Shown in pieces: positions 14,511 to 21,445 of a stretch of 21,445 nt of DNA. The notes beneath the pieces are model-generated. The model was not told the origin of the DNA, ran no database searches, and was given only the letters and a program-made list of their open reading frames with translations. The position numbers and the translations under genes were made by a program. This stretch comes from CAIVAT01 sp038212325 (GTDB taxonomy: Bacteria; Bacteroidota; Bacteroidia; Bacteroidales; FEN-979), in the NCBI GenBank assembly GCA_038212325.1, contig JBBQUQ010000059.1, positions 1 through 21,445 of the forward strand. Direction: 5' to 3'. Within the stretch, counting starts at the first letter, position 1, and every line of letters begins with the position of its first letter.

Positions 14511-15521
14511 TCAGGGAGATGTCTGGATCCCATGAGGCCGCTTTTGAAACAAAGCACCAATATCTATCGAAACACCGACGGGATAAACGGACGTCACCTT
14601 TACATTGATCCGGTGCCGTTTCGATTCGTGGAGGTCGACGACCCAGTTGCCGACAAAAAAGCCAACGGCAGCGCCAACCAGTTCATCCGACACCCAGTGC
14701 TTGTCCTGGTAGATTCGGGAGAACAGTGTGAGGGCCGCTGGCACGTACGCAATGATCTTTAAGGCGACCGAATTGGCATGCCGCGACAATACGGTAGAAA
14801 GGGCGAATGCGCTGGTCGAATGCCCGCTGGGGAAGGAATTATTGTCAATATTGACTGAAAACGGACGAAACCTTCCGGATCCCTCATTCATATATGGCCT
14901 GGACCGCCCGATCACAATTTTCAGGAGCCCTGTTACTACTTCTGCGTAAATGGCTGCCTGGAACAATTCTATGGCAATCTTTTTAGCCGCTGTATCACGC
15001 GCGATCAATCCATAGACACCAAATCCTCCCGCCACTCCTATGATTGAATACCATGCTCCATAGGCTCTGCCGACTTCAGCCGGAAAATGAAAATTTCTTT
15101 CCGGGCCATGTTCAACAGATGTCGCGGCATGGCGGAATGGTTCATCCGCAAAAGTGAGTAAAGCGGTCCCCCCGGCGATGATCCCGACTTTAAGCCAGTC
15201 TGTTCCCTTCCAGCGGAGGGGTTGCTTTACAAATAGCAGCGATTCACGCCCGAACTGCGATAAACTGTATAATTTCTTCTCCTGTTTCTTTTCCTCACGG
15301 GTTTCGGGCGCAACATCCAATTTCCCCTGGGATCCCGGGATCGTATCATGTTTAACGAATTCTGTCGAATCATGCTTTACCTGCTTGATTGAATCATGCT
15401 TCGTTTGCGACATTGAATCCTGCTTTGCCACTGCCGTTGAATCACGCTTCGTATCCTGCGCGGTGACGGGAGCGCAATTGGCAAGGAAAACAAATAGCAA
15501 CAAGATTGATCTGTTCAGCAT
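14511..15521 (-). CDS. PAP2 superfamily phosphatase with N-terminal KHDS repeats
   Basis: 336 residues. A signal peptide (MLNRSILLLFVFLANCAPVTAQ) is followed by a lysine/aspartate/serine repeat stretch (about 23-62), then membrane segments and the complete PAP2 triad: K-IVIGRS-RP, FPSGH and SRIYQDKHWVSD. All catalytic residues are present, so an active periplasmic-side lipid or pyrophosphate phosphatase is expected, for example on undecaprenyl pyrophosphate, phosphatidate or lipid A; the substrate cannot be told from sequence. The C-terminus has a short outer-membrane-like strand (INVKVTSVYPVGVSIDIGAL). It is third in a unit, 16 bases after the DUF3943 gene. The pairing with another PAP2-like protein in one transcript suggests a phospholipid or glycan-carrier process. 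Confidence 0.9.
   Translation of the reverse strand: MLNRSILLLFVFLANCAPVTAQDTKRDSTAVAKQDSMSQTKHDSIKQVKHDSTEFVKHDTIPGSQGKLDVAPETREEKKQEKKLYSLSQFGRESLLFVKQPLRWKGTDWLKVGIIAGGTALLTFADEPFRHAATSVEHGPERNFHFPAEVGRAYGAWYSIIGVAGGFGVYGLIARDTAAKKIAIELFQAAIYAEVVTGLLKIVIGRSRPYMNEGSGRFRPFSVNIDNNSFPSGHSTSAFALSTVLSRHANSVALKIIAYVPAALTLFSRIYQDKHWVSDELVGAAVGFFVGNWVVDLHESKRHRINVKVTSVYPVGVSIDIGALFQKRPHGIQTSP
15355..15455. repeat. Imperfect 24-bp tandem repeat coding for KHDS octads
   Basis: Within the PAP2 gene, four to five imperfect 24-bp units (plus-strand gaatcatgct/gaatcctgct recurring at about 24-bp steps) encode the octad K-(H/Q/R)-D-S-x-x-x-V. They place a charged linker between the signal peptide and the catalytic domain. 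Confidence 0.75.
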
Positions 15522-15537
15522 GAGCGTAATTCCGGCA

Positions 15538-17157
15538 TTAATTGTAATGACCCCGTCGTTGTTTATCCTCCAGGTAAATCATGAGGAAAATCTTCATCTC
15601 CGTTCTGGCAATGTGCAAACTGGGCAAATTTGGTGAAAATATATCATTGAAGTAAAAAGCATGCTCATAACCCACACTCAGGATCTTAAACAGGGTAACG
15701 GTAACCCTGGGTTTTATGATGCCGATGAAGTTGTTTTCACGCAATCCCACATAACTGTGTATCCAGTAATAATACACAGGCAAGGTAGCAGAACCGTATT
15801 TCCCAATGTTTATGGTGGATTCAAACTTGCCCTCGAGCCCGCTTCCGAAATTATAGTCCCGGTAGATGGAAGTGTCAGGGACAAAACGCGTGCTGTTCCC
15901 GGCAAAAGGGATCACAGCAAGATGAAGTGAGGTGTACAGGTTCGATTTCCGCGCTTTGTTTACAGGCACTTTGGTGATGATCCCGCCGCCCAGGCCGATG
16001 GCACCAAGTTCAAAGGAGTTGTTGTCCCAGTAATCATCGTGCTGGAATGCCCCGATGAGAATGGATTTATTCCCGGAATCAGCTTGGAAATTTTTACCTG
16101 CCAGAATGCCATAACCACTGAAATTGTCGAGAATTTTTCTTCCCGCCCCAAAACTCAGGTCAAGCCTGAATTTGAAAAAATCAAATGGTTTTGTCCGGAC
16201 CCGGCTTTCGAAAGGATTTCCATAATCCAACTGCAGGTTTATAATTCCATTGATTTGGTTCGACTGAAAGACATCCTGTAGTTTTACAATCTGTTTTTGC
16301 ACACCGGCATATAACGTTATGTTGATCGGCTCCTTTTGGTAAACCTCCTGGTTGGTGTGGCTGAACATCTTTCCCTGTATCATCCTGTTCAACCCCCTCA
16401 CCGGGTCAACGACGAAAGCTCCCATTTCCCGCAGCACGCGCTGGGTTCCTCTTGAGCGGTCATCCAGGATATTCGAGCTGATCCGGTAAAAGATCTCCCC
16501 GAGAAACGCCCCGTTGACCGGGGTGTTGATGAGGTCGTTGTATGATGCCTTTGTATTCTCTCCTAAAAACTCCCACATCACACTTCCTCCTATCGCAAAA
16601 GCAAAGGATTGATAGAAATTGTACCCGTTGGAGCGGCCTGCATTAAAACACATCGAACCGGAATACGGATGCAGGAAGAAATTCATCCCAAACCTGTCCA
16701 CATCCCACTCCAATCCGTATAGTATATTACGTTTCCATGAACTTAACCCAACCTGTATCGCATAATCATACTGGCCGATATACCGGTTCATGGCAAATGT
16801 AAGAAAATCGATCCCGACTACCTCGGCTGCCGGGATCCAGACCGGGGATCTTTTATTGTATACCGTATCGTCGTTGAGCAGGTTGCCGTAACGGCTGAAC
16901 TTTGTAGAGTCGACAAGTTCATTCCTGACGGGCTCGGCCCCGGTTGAGTCGGAATGTTGTTCGACCTTTTCTTCCTTGATCACTTCGAGCTGCTTGTTCA
17001 CATCGCCTTCTGTATGGACAATGGTGTCGCCTGTGGGAGGTTTCATGGTCGTGTCGACCTGTGCAGGTTTCTCAACTTTTTGAAGTGTATCGACGGTTTG
17101 AGCCCCAAGCCAGGCACAGTTGAGGAAAAAAAGAAAAATAAAGCAAATGGCCTTCAT
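15538..17157 (-). CDS. DUF3943 domain protein, probable outer-membrane barrel
   Basis: 539 residues with a signal peptide (MKAICFIFLFFLNCAWLGAQ), an acidic linker (about 22-80) and a DUF3943 region (PF13084; about 90-260) including WIPAAEVVGIDFLTFAMNRY, DVDRFGMNFFLHPYSGSMCF and GEIFYRISSNILDDRSRGTQ. The C-terminal half has alternating amphipathic strands and ends with RGHYN; it could form a beta-barrel. DUF3943 proteins are poorly studied envelope proteins that often lie beside PAP2 phosphatases, as here: it is the middle gene of PAP2-like / DUF3943 / PAP2, with gaps of 11 and 16 bases. A shared role in lipid turnover at the envelope is inference. Confidence 0.87.
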   Translation of the reverse strand: MKAICFIFLFFLNCAWLGAQTVDTLQKVEKPAQVDTTMKPPTGDTIVHTEGDVNKQLEVIKEEKVEQHSDSTGAEPVRNELVDSTKFSRYGNLLNDDTVYNKRSPVWIPAAEVVGIDFLTFAMNRYIGQYDYAIQVGLSSWKRNILYGLEWDVDRFGMNFFLHPYSGSMCFNAGRSNGYNFYQSFAFAIGGSVMWEFLGENTKASYNDLINTPVNGAFLGEIFYRISSNILDDRSRGTQRVLREMGAFVVDPVRGLNRMIQGKMFSHTNQEVYQKEPINITLYAGVQKQIVKLQDVFQSNQINGIINLQLDYGNPFESRVRTKPFDFFKFRLDLSFGAGRKILDNFSGYGILAGKNFQADSGNKSILIGAFQHDDYWDNNSFELGAIGLGGGIITKVPVNKARKSNLYTSLHLAVIPFAGNSTRFVPDTSIYRDYNFGSGLEGKFESTINIGKYGSATLPVYYYWIHSYVGLRENNFIGIIKPRVTVTLFKILSVGYEHAFYFNDIFSPNLPSLHIARTEMKIFLMIYLEDKQRRGHYN

Positions 17158-17168
17158 TTTTGAAGGAA

Positions 17169-18062
17169 TTAAAATTTATACGCAAGGTTTACACCCATTC
17201 CCCCGGGAACATCCGACAATCCCACCGACACGTTCTTCAGGTGTCGTTTGTGAAGGGCAGGCACAATGATGCCGAGAGCGCCTCCAAGCACCAATCCGAC
17301 CATGCACTCCGAGGGGAAGTGGGCCAGCGCCCCTACCCGGAAATATCCCACTAATGCGGGCGGAATGAATGCGGCGCTGTATAAAAGGATCTTCATCCCT
17401 GTCGTGTATTCCGGGTGGAAATCGCACAACACTTTTGCCATGAAAAAAGTGGAGTAAGCCGATGAAGCCACATGGCCGCTGTAGATCGAGTTGCGGTTGT
17501 GGCCGCTCCTTTTTTTCCCATCGGTAAGGTATTCAGAAACAGGATAGTATGCGAGCGGACGCAATTCATTGTGGTAGGTCGGACCCCTGGCGCCATAGTT
17601 GTAGATGGTAAAGGTGATGGTGTGTCCCTCCACGTATATCATCAGCACGTCGAGCCATTGTTTCCTTATTTTCTTATCGATGATCAGCAACGCAGGAATG
17701 ATAAAAAGTGCTGTCTCGGTGTAATTGGAAAGATCTTCGTACATCCCCCTCTTTGAGGCATCCTGCTCCAGGGCCCATTTGTCGATTGTGGTGAACAGGC
17801 CGGGATCCAAAGCCGCTATCTCCGCATCCGAAAGGCTGGGCTTTTTTTTCAACCGTGAAATGGCAAAATAATCACTGCCAAAACCGACCCCTATAATGGC
17901 ACCCGAAACGTAATAATTAACGCGGTAGAGATTGTTTTTCCGTGGTGACTCTTTGGTTTTCTTTGTTATTGTATCGGATGAAGGTTTCAACGTGTCTGAA
18001 GGCATGCAAAAAGCCTGGACACTGAATGTGGTCGCGAGTATTATGATATACGTTGTGTTCAT
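17169..18062 (-). CDS. PAP2-like protein with altered active-site motifs
   Basis: 297 residues with a signal sequence (TYIIILATTFSVQAF) and several membrane segments. PAP2 motifs are recognisable but altered. In motif 1 the RP pair is kept (NELRPLAYYP) but the Lys seven residues before is Pro. Motif 2 is YSGH instead of PSGH. Motif 3, FRVGALAHFPSE, keeps Arg and His but has Glu for Asp. The fold is probably kept; catalysis is doubtful or changed. It is first in the unit with DUF3943 and PAP2 under promoter copy 7. The ATG lies only four bases beyond the promoter TTTG, implying a leaderless message; the alternative ATG at 18005 would lose the signal sequence. Family call moderate to high, activity uncertain. 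Confidence 0.83.
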   Translation of the reverse strand: MNTTYIIILATTFSVQAFCMPSDTLKPSSDTITKKTKESPRKNNLYRVNYYVSGAIIGVGFGSDYFAISRLKKKPSLSDAEIAALDPGLFTTIDKWALEQDASKRGMYEDLSNYTETALFIIPALLIIDKKIRKQWLDVLMIYVEGHTITFTIYNYGARGPTYHNELRPLAYYPVSEYLTDGKKRSGHNRNSIYSGHVASSAYSTFFMAKVLCDFHPEYTTGMKILLYSAAFIPPALVGYFRVGALAHFPSECMVGLVLGGALGIIVPALHKRHLKNVSVGLSDVPGGMGVNLAYKF

Positions 18063-18066
18063 GCAG

Positions 18067-18135
18067 CAAAGATGATTATCTCCATGACTGAAAATGTTAC
18101 ATATTCCGGGAAATTAGTTACATGATTCACACATT
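18067..18135 (-). promoter_or_regulatory. Tandem-box promoter, copy 7 (PAP2-like/DUF3943/PAP2 unit)
   Basis: TTACA boxes start at 18097 and 18118, 21 bp apart. TTTG (caaa at 18067-18070) is at the common distance. The far box continues tgattcacacatt, the fullest match to the consensus. The TTTG ends only four bases before the annotated ATG. Confidence 0.8.
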
Positions 18136-18154
18136 GACCACCTCAACCCCCTGA

Positions 18155-18178
18155 CCCCTTCTCCTGAAAGAGAAGGGG
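18155..18178. repeat. GC-rich hairpin, REP-like intergenic palindrome
   Basis: A perfect 9-bp stem (ccccttctc with gagaagggg) has a six-base loop and C- and G-rich flanks (aaccccctga on the left, gaccggggtgcc on the right) that could extend it. There is no T-run on either strand, so it is not a standard terminator. It resembles the C/G-rich hairpin repeats dispersed in many Bacteroidota genomes. It lies between the ompA-like gene stop and promoter copy 7. Confidence 0.7.
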
Positions 18179-18219
18179 AATTGACCGGGGTGCCGGGGGT
18201 AAGGTACTTTGAATGAAAG

Positions 18220-20292
18220 CTATTTTGCCGGTACGATATCAATGATCACCGTACGGTTATAAAAGCGTTCCTCGGGAAATTTATTCTCAAAGGGTGATAA
18301 GGCCTGGTCTTCGCCAAACCCGTGCACCTCAAATTTAACGTCGCTCCTGTTGGCCTTTGACAGGCCTTTGGCCATGATGTCTCTCACATCGTTTGCCCTG
18401 GCCAGTGAGAGGGTTTGGTTATAGGCTTCATCACCAACGATGTCAGTATACCCATGGATAATGACCGTAGCTCCGGAGGGAATCTTTGTCACGACAATTT
18501 CCGTAAGATATTTATCATAAATGGCGATAGCTTTTGATTCATTGAATTCATAAATGATGCTGAACCTCATCACCTCCGCATCTTTGGGCGGGGTCCAGAG
18601 CACCATGTTGACAGTCGTATCCCTCTTTACGGTCGTGCCATTCTTTGCCTGGCCGATCATGGTCACCTTATAATTGCCTTCGGGAATGGCTCCCAGGATG
18701 GTTTTTCCCGGGATACTTACCTGCTCCTGGGAATATGGTCCGTATTGTTGCACGGCACCTTTGCCGTCCCTGATCTCGAGCGACCAGGATGTCAATGCCA
18801 GCGTTGCACCATCAACATTGAACGAAACATAACTTTCAACCGGGGCATTTTGCATGGCAATGATCTCCACAGGCTTCAGCGGGGCATCTTCGCCGGTCTG
18901 GAACTCCATCAGCAACGCTGGTGAGGTGCTCCAGATGGATACCCTGCGGTCACCTTCACGCAGGAGATCAAGTTCTTTCGTGCCACCCGGTTGCTCAGAA
19001 GGTACCCTGGGCTTAACTCTGCCTTCGGTGTTGATCTTTGAACCATCTATTCCAAAAACATCGACCAGGTAACGTTTAACCGATTCGGCCATTGCCTTAC
19101 CATCTTCGGGACCTTCCATGGATGCGCCGGTCAACCTGACAGTTGCCGAAGGATTGCTCACTAAACGTGCACCAAGGATATTGATAACATTGTAATAGAC
19201 AACCATCTGCCGGTCTGAACGGCCCGACAAATTTTTTGGCGGGTACATTTCCAGCTTATCTTCTTTAAATTCGGGTACCTGGCTTTTGGTCAGCAACACA
19301 TAACGGCCGGGTATCGCTGCAGATCCCAGGTCGAAAAAAACATAATTGCGGATGGGAAAAATTTCCTTCACCTTGCGCTCGACAGGAATGTTCCTGGGTG
19401 CGATAACAGTAAACCGGATCTTTGGTTCCACGACAGCGACTGGAACTGCTGCAGGAACCACGACTGCAGTTTCTTCTGCTACTTTTGGACATTTATACCC
19501 AAATTTGTATGTCACACCAATGGTCGCCGAACTATACATGTCGTTAACCATATTCTGGGCACCGCCCCGGGTCATATCCAGGTAATCGGAATTTTGCATT
19601 CTCCATGCAAATTCCAGCGGAATAGAGAAATGTTTGTTGATGTTAAAATCAAAGCCAATGCCCGCAAGCACTTTGAACTGGAGGTTCATCCTGCCCATGC
19701 CATCGGTATTGCCCACATTGATGGGATTCCCTTTTTCGCCCAGGTAACTGAGGTCATCCCCGGTGCTGAGGTCCCTTTTAGTTCCTTTCGACTGGTCCAT
19801 GCCGATACCGGCGATGAGATACGAAGAGAAAAGCCGGTCGGGTTTGTAACCGAGGATCCAGTTTGACCAGTTGATGGTAACCGCAAAATCACTTTGTAAA
19901 ACATAAGATTTAAAACTCTGGGAAATATATGCGGGGGTTCCGTTCCCGTCCTGATAATCCCAGGTGAATTTGTTCTCAACCCGGCCCTGCACCATGCCGT
20001 ACGCAATGCTTGCGCGAACGCCCAGCACCCTGGAGAACTGCTTTGTGGCAACCACTCCGAAATCGTAGCCCACGCCATGGGGATAGAGGTTGATCCAGTG
20101 ATCTCTTGAGAGGTCGCCATTGAACTGCATCAGGCCGCCAAAGGCGCCAACCGACCAGTAATTATAGCAGGGGGCTGCATTGGGTCGGGGATTCGTCGCC
20201 TTCGTTCCTTCCTGGGCCATAGAGGCGAATGAAATGAACGCCACAAGAACGACGATCGTCAATTTCGATATTCGTTGACAGATTTTTTTCAT
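18220..20292 (-). CDS. OmpA family outer-membrane protein with two OmpA-like regions
   Basis: 690 residues. Signal peptide about 1-27 (ending FASMAQ); a barrel-like domain of alternating strands (about 45-268; YWSVGAFGGLMQFNGDLSRD, ending GVTYKFGYK); a region about 314-455 that looks like a diverged OmpA fold (NYVFFDLGSAAIPGRYVLL, YYNVINILGARL, then GDRRVSIWS); an FN3-like linker; and a C-terminal OmpA peptidoglycan-binding domain (about 577-690) with HGYTDIVGDEAYNQTLSLAR and FYNRTVIIDIV, keeping the conserved Asp and Arg. It should tie the outer membrane to peptidoglycan. It is alone in its unit behind promoter copy 8 with a long leader. The two-domain arrangement is common in Bacteroidota OmpA proteins, although the first copy looks degenerate here. 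Confidence 0.9.
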   Translation of the reverse strand: MKKICQRISKLTIVVLVAFISFASMAQEGTKATNPRPNAAPCYNYWSVGAFGGLMQFNGDLSRDHWINLYPHGVGYDFGVVATKQFSRVLGVRASIAYGMVQGRVENKFTWDYQDGNGTPAYISQSFKSYVLQSDFAVTINWSNWILGYKPDRLFSSYLIAGIGMDQSKGTKRDLSTGDDLSYLGEKGNPINVGNTDGMGRMNLQFKVLAGIGFDFNINKHFSIPLEFAWRMQNSDYLDMTRGGAQNMVNDMYSSATIGVTYKFGYKCPKVAEETAVVVPAAVPVAVVEPKIRFTVIAPRNIPVERKVKEIFPIRNYVFFDLGSAAIPGRYVLLTKSQVPEFKEDKLEMYPPKNLSGRSDRQMVVYYNVINILGARLVSNPSATVRLTGASMEGPEDGKAMAESVKRYLVDVFGIDGSKINTEGRVKPRVPSEQPGGTKELDLLREGDRRVSIWSTSPALLMEFQTGEDAPLKPVEIIAMQNAPVESYVSFNVDGATLALTSWSLEIRDGKGAVQQYGPYSQEQVSIPGKTILGAIPEGNYKVTMIGQAKNGTTVKRDTTVNMVLWTPPKDAEVMRFSIIYEFNESKAIAIYDKYLTEIVVTKIPSGATVIIHGYTDIVGDEAYNQTLSLARANDVRDIMAKGLSKANRSDVKFEVHGFGEDQALSPFENKFPEERFYNRTVIIDIVPAK

Positions 20293-20326
20293 AATACTGG
20301 TTTTAATATTGGTATGATTTGGTAAC

Positions 20327-20425
20327 TCACCTTACAAATAGGTTATATTCATCCTCCCTTGTTGTTGGGGGGCCTGGTTTGTTGTGATCGGGGCATGAAC
20401 TGTCCATAAGATTTTTTGTTCCCAT
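20327..20425 (-). other. Possible 32-aa upstream ORF in the ompA-like leader
   Basis: The leader of about 160 bases between promoter copy 8 and the ompA-like ATG contains an ATG at 20425 opening 32 codons (MGTKNLMDSSCPDHNKPGPP, then TTREDEYNLFVR) and ending TGA at 20327, 34 bases before the main start. No family is recognised; short ORFs this size arise by chance. I list it as a candidate leader peptide, not as a gene. Confidence 0.25.
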
Positions 20426-20458
20426 ACTGTGTTTTGAAAGGATGGAATTTTCATGGTG

Positions 20459-20527
20459 CAAAGGTGGGCACCTTTCAGGGTGAAAGTGTTACACAATAAG
20501 GCTGAAGAGTTACATCATTCACACATT
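20459..20527 (-). promoter_or_regulatory. Tandem-box promoter, copy 8 (ompA-like gene)
   Basis: TTACA boxes start at 20489 and 20510, 21 bp apart, and tcattcacacatt follows the far box. TTTG (caaa at 20459-20462) holds the common distance. The far box overlaps the stop codon (20515-20517) of the neighbouring secreted protein gene. The TTTG is about 166 bases before ATG 20292. Confidence 0.8.
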
Positions 20528-21445
20528 TCCAGGCCGGATGCGGCTATCTTCTGCATTCCTGGCGCTATCTCTTGATTACCATGGCGGATCCTGTGTTTTT
20601 TCCCACCGTGCGTAGGGTTTGGATAAATTTTAAAAAACGGCTGTCCCACATCCTGAACCCTTGATTCTGCACTATCGGCAACACTGGCAATTGAAGGCAT
20701 CAGGTTGCCGCAATAAATGCCGTCGGTAGTAATATACCCATGCAGGTAGCCGCCCGGCTGCACCAGTGTTCCGGGGAGGTAGCTGATCTTCTGCCCCGCA
20801 ATCATGGTTGCGCTTCCCCCGGTTTCAACGGTAAAAGAAGAACCGCTGCCGGCCACTGTGATGGTTTCGAATGCATTGAAACATCCGGAGCCGGTGATGT
20901 TCATATCCTGGATTGAACTGTTCAGCGGCAGGCCGGTTACCGACATGACCACAGTATTGGAGGTGCATGGATTATTCGCAACGCATGCTTCATTTGAGAT
21001 GAGTACACATGTAATCCCGTCATTGGACGAAGGAACATTGGAAAAAACCGAATTCGTTGCTCCCGGCACATTTGCAGCATCGACCTTCCATTGGTATGAT
21101 GGTGCCGGACCTCCGTTGGTAATGGTTGCTGTGTTTGTGACCATTGTTCCCTGGTAAACAGGATTCATTGAAGCGGCAATTGAAATTCCGGCAGTGACAA
21201 AGTTCTCGCAGCCATTGGCCACCTGCACGTCGTCAAAACAGATTCCATAGCCGAATTTCGCATTGCCCTCAAATGCGATGTAATAGGTGGCGCTTGCGTT
21301 GGGTAGGGCAATGGTTTCCTGCGTCCATGAGGGAACAGTGGCTGTATAGGTTGCCAGCAGGGCCCAGACGCCCCCGGCTGCGTTTTTATAATAGACGGAT
21401 AAAATATCCTGATCGGTGCTCCACTGCGGCTGGGTATGCCAGAAG
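20515..21445 (-). CDS. Large secreted protein, C-terminal part, with damaged T9SS sorting domain (5' end outside window)
   Basis: The frame is open from the right window edge (310 codons visible). Order: a jelly-roll, choice-of-anchor-like domain end (WSTDQDILSVYYKNAAGG, SWTQETIALPNASATYYIAF, GICFDDVQV); an Ig/PKD-like region (YQWKVDAANVPGATNSVFS); a 3-coathanger-type stack (GSGCFNAFETITVAGSGSSF, IAGQKISYLPGTLVQPGGYL); then FFKIYPNPTHGG, the start of a T9SS type A sorting domain. A normal domain continues about 70 residues, but only about 27 unrelated residues follow (ending EMCE). In another frame the bases read GKNTGSAMVIKR then stop at 20565, which looks like a domain end. I infer a frameshifting deletion within the sorting domain. 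The product may be secreted poorly or not anchored. Confidence 0.78.
   Translation of the reverse strand, partial: FWHTQPQWSTDQDILSVYYKNAAGGVWALLATYTATVPSWTQETIALPNASATYYIAFEGNAKFGYGICFDDVQVANGCENFVTAGISIAASMNPVYQGTMVTNTATITNGGPAPSYQWKVDAANVPGATNSVFSNVPSSNDGITCVLISNEACVANNPCTSNTVVMSVTGLPLNSSIQDMNITGSGCFNAFETITVAGSGSSFTVETGGSATMIAGQKISYLPGTLVQPGGYLHGYITTDGIYCGNLMPSIASVADSAESRVQDVGQPFFKIYPNPTHGGKKHRIRHGNQEIAPGMQKIAASGLEMCE

Overview
The window looks like a chromosomal segment of a free-living or environmental member of the Bacteroidota. The signs are a type IX secretion (T9SS) style C-terminus, DUF3494, DUF3943, DUF6600 and 3-coathanger-type proteins, a CheB/CheR-PAS hybrid with HisKA_2 signalling, and promoters ending in a TTTG element in place of a classical -10 box. 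Every gene I accept lies on the minus strand, so transcription runs from high to low coordinates. I see no rRNA, tRNA, CRISPR array, phage or transposase.

Layout from the upstream (right) end. 20515-21445 is the C-terminal part of a large secreted protein whose sorting domain looks damaged. 18220-20292 is an OmpA-type outer-membrane protein. 14511-18062 is a compact three-gene set: a degenerate PAP2 protein, a DUF3943 protein and a canonical PAP2 phosphatase. 13878-14364 encodes a small lipoprotein and a YtxH protein. 12407-13768 is a DUF3494 ice-binding-like/adhesin protein with an IPTL-CTERM tail and a clear terminator. 10276-12127 is a three-gene set: a two-helix membrane protein, YihY/BrkB and a flavin reductase-like oxidoreductase. 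5182-10167 is a sensory operon: a 53-aa small protein, CheB-CheR-PAS, a PAS-only protein and a PAS/HisKA_2 histidine kinase. 4663-5025 is an unknown 120-aa protein. 1503-4554 holds a secreted basic-tail protein and a DUF748/AsmA-like protein. 1163-1348 is CsbD with its own terminator. 1-1038 is a DUF6600 protein with a QP-rich tandem repeat, cut by the window edge.

The most notable observation is a shared promoter architecture at eight places. Two TTACA boxes (plus-strand reading; TGTAA on the transcribed strand) have starts exactly 21 bp apart in all eight. Seven have a TTTG at one fixed distance toward the gene, and the eighth has TTTA there. The right-hand box is followed by a conserved TCAC. 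Each copy sits just upstream of a transcription unit, covering eight of about ten units here. This looks like a regulon controlled by a tandem-site activator, with LytTR-type geometry as one possibility. It links CsbD, YtxH, YihY, PAP2, OmpA, DUF748 and the sensory operon into one apparent envelope/stress-response island. No response regulator or sigma factor is encoded in the window.
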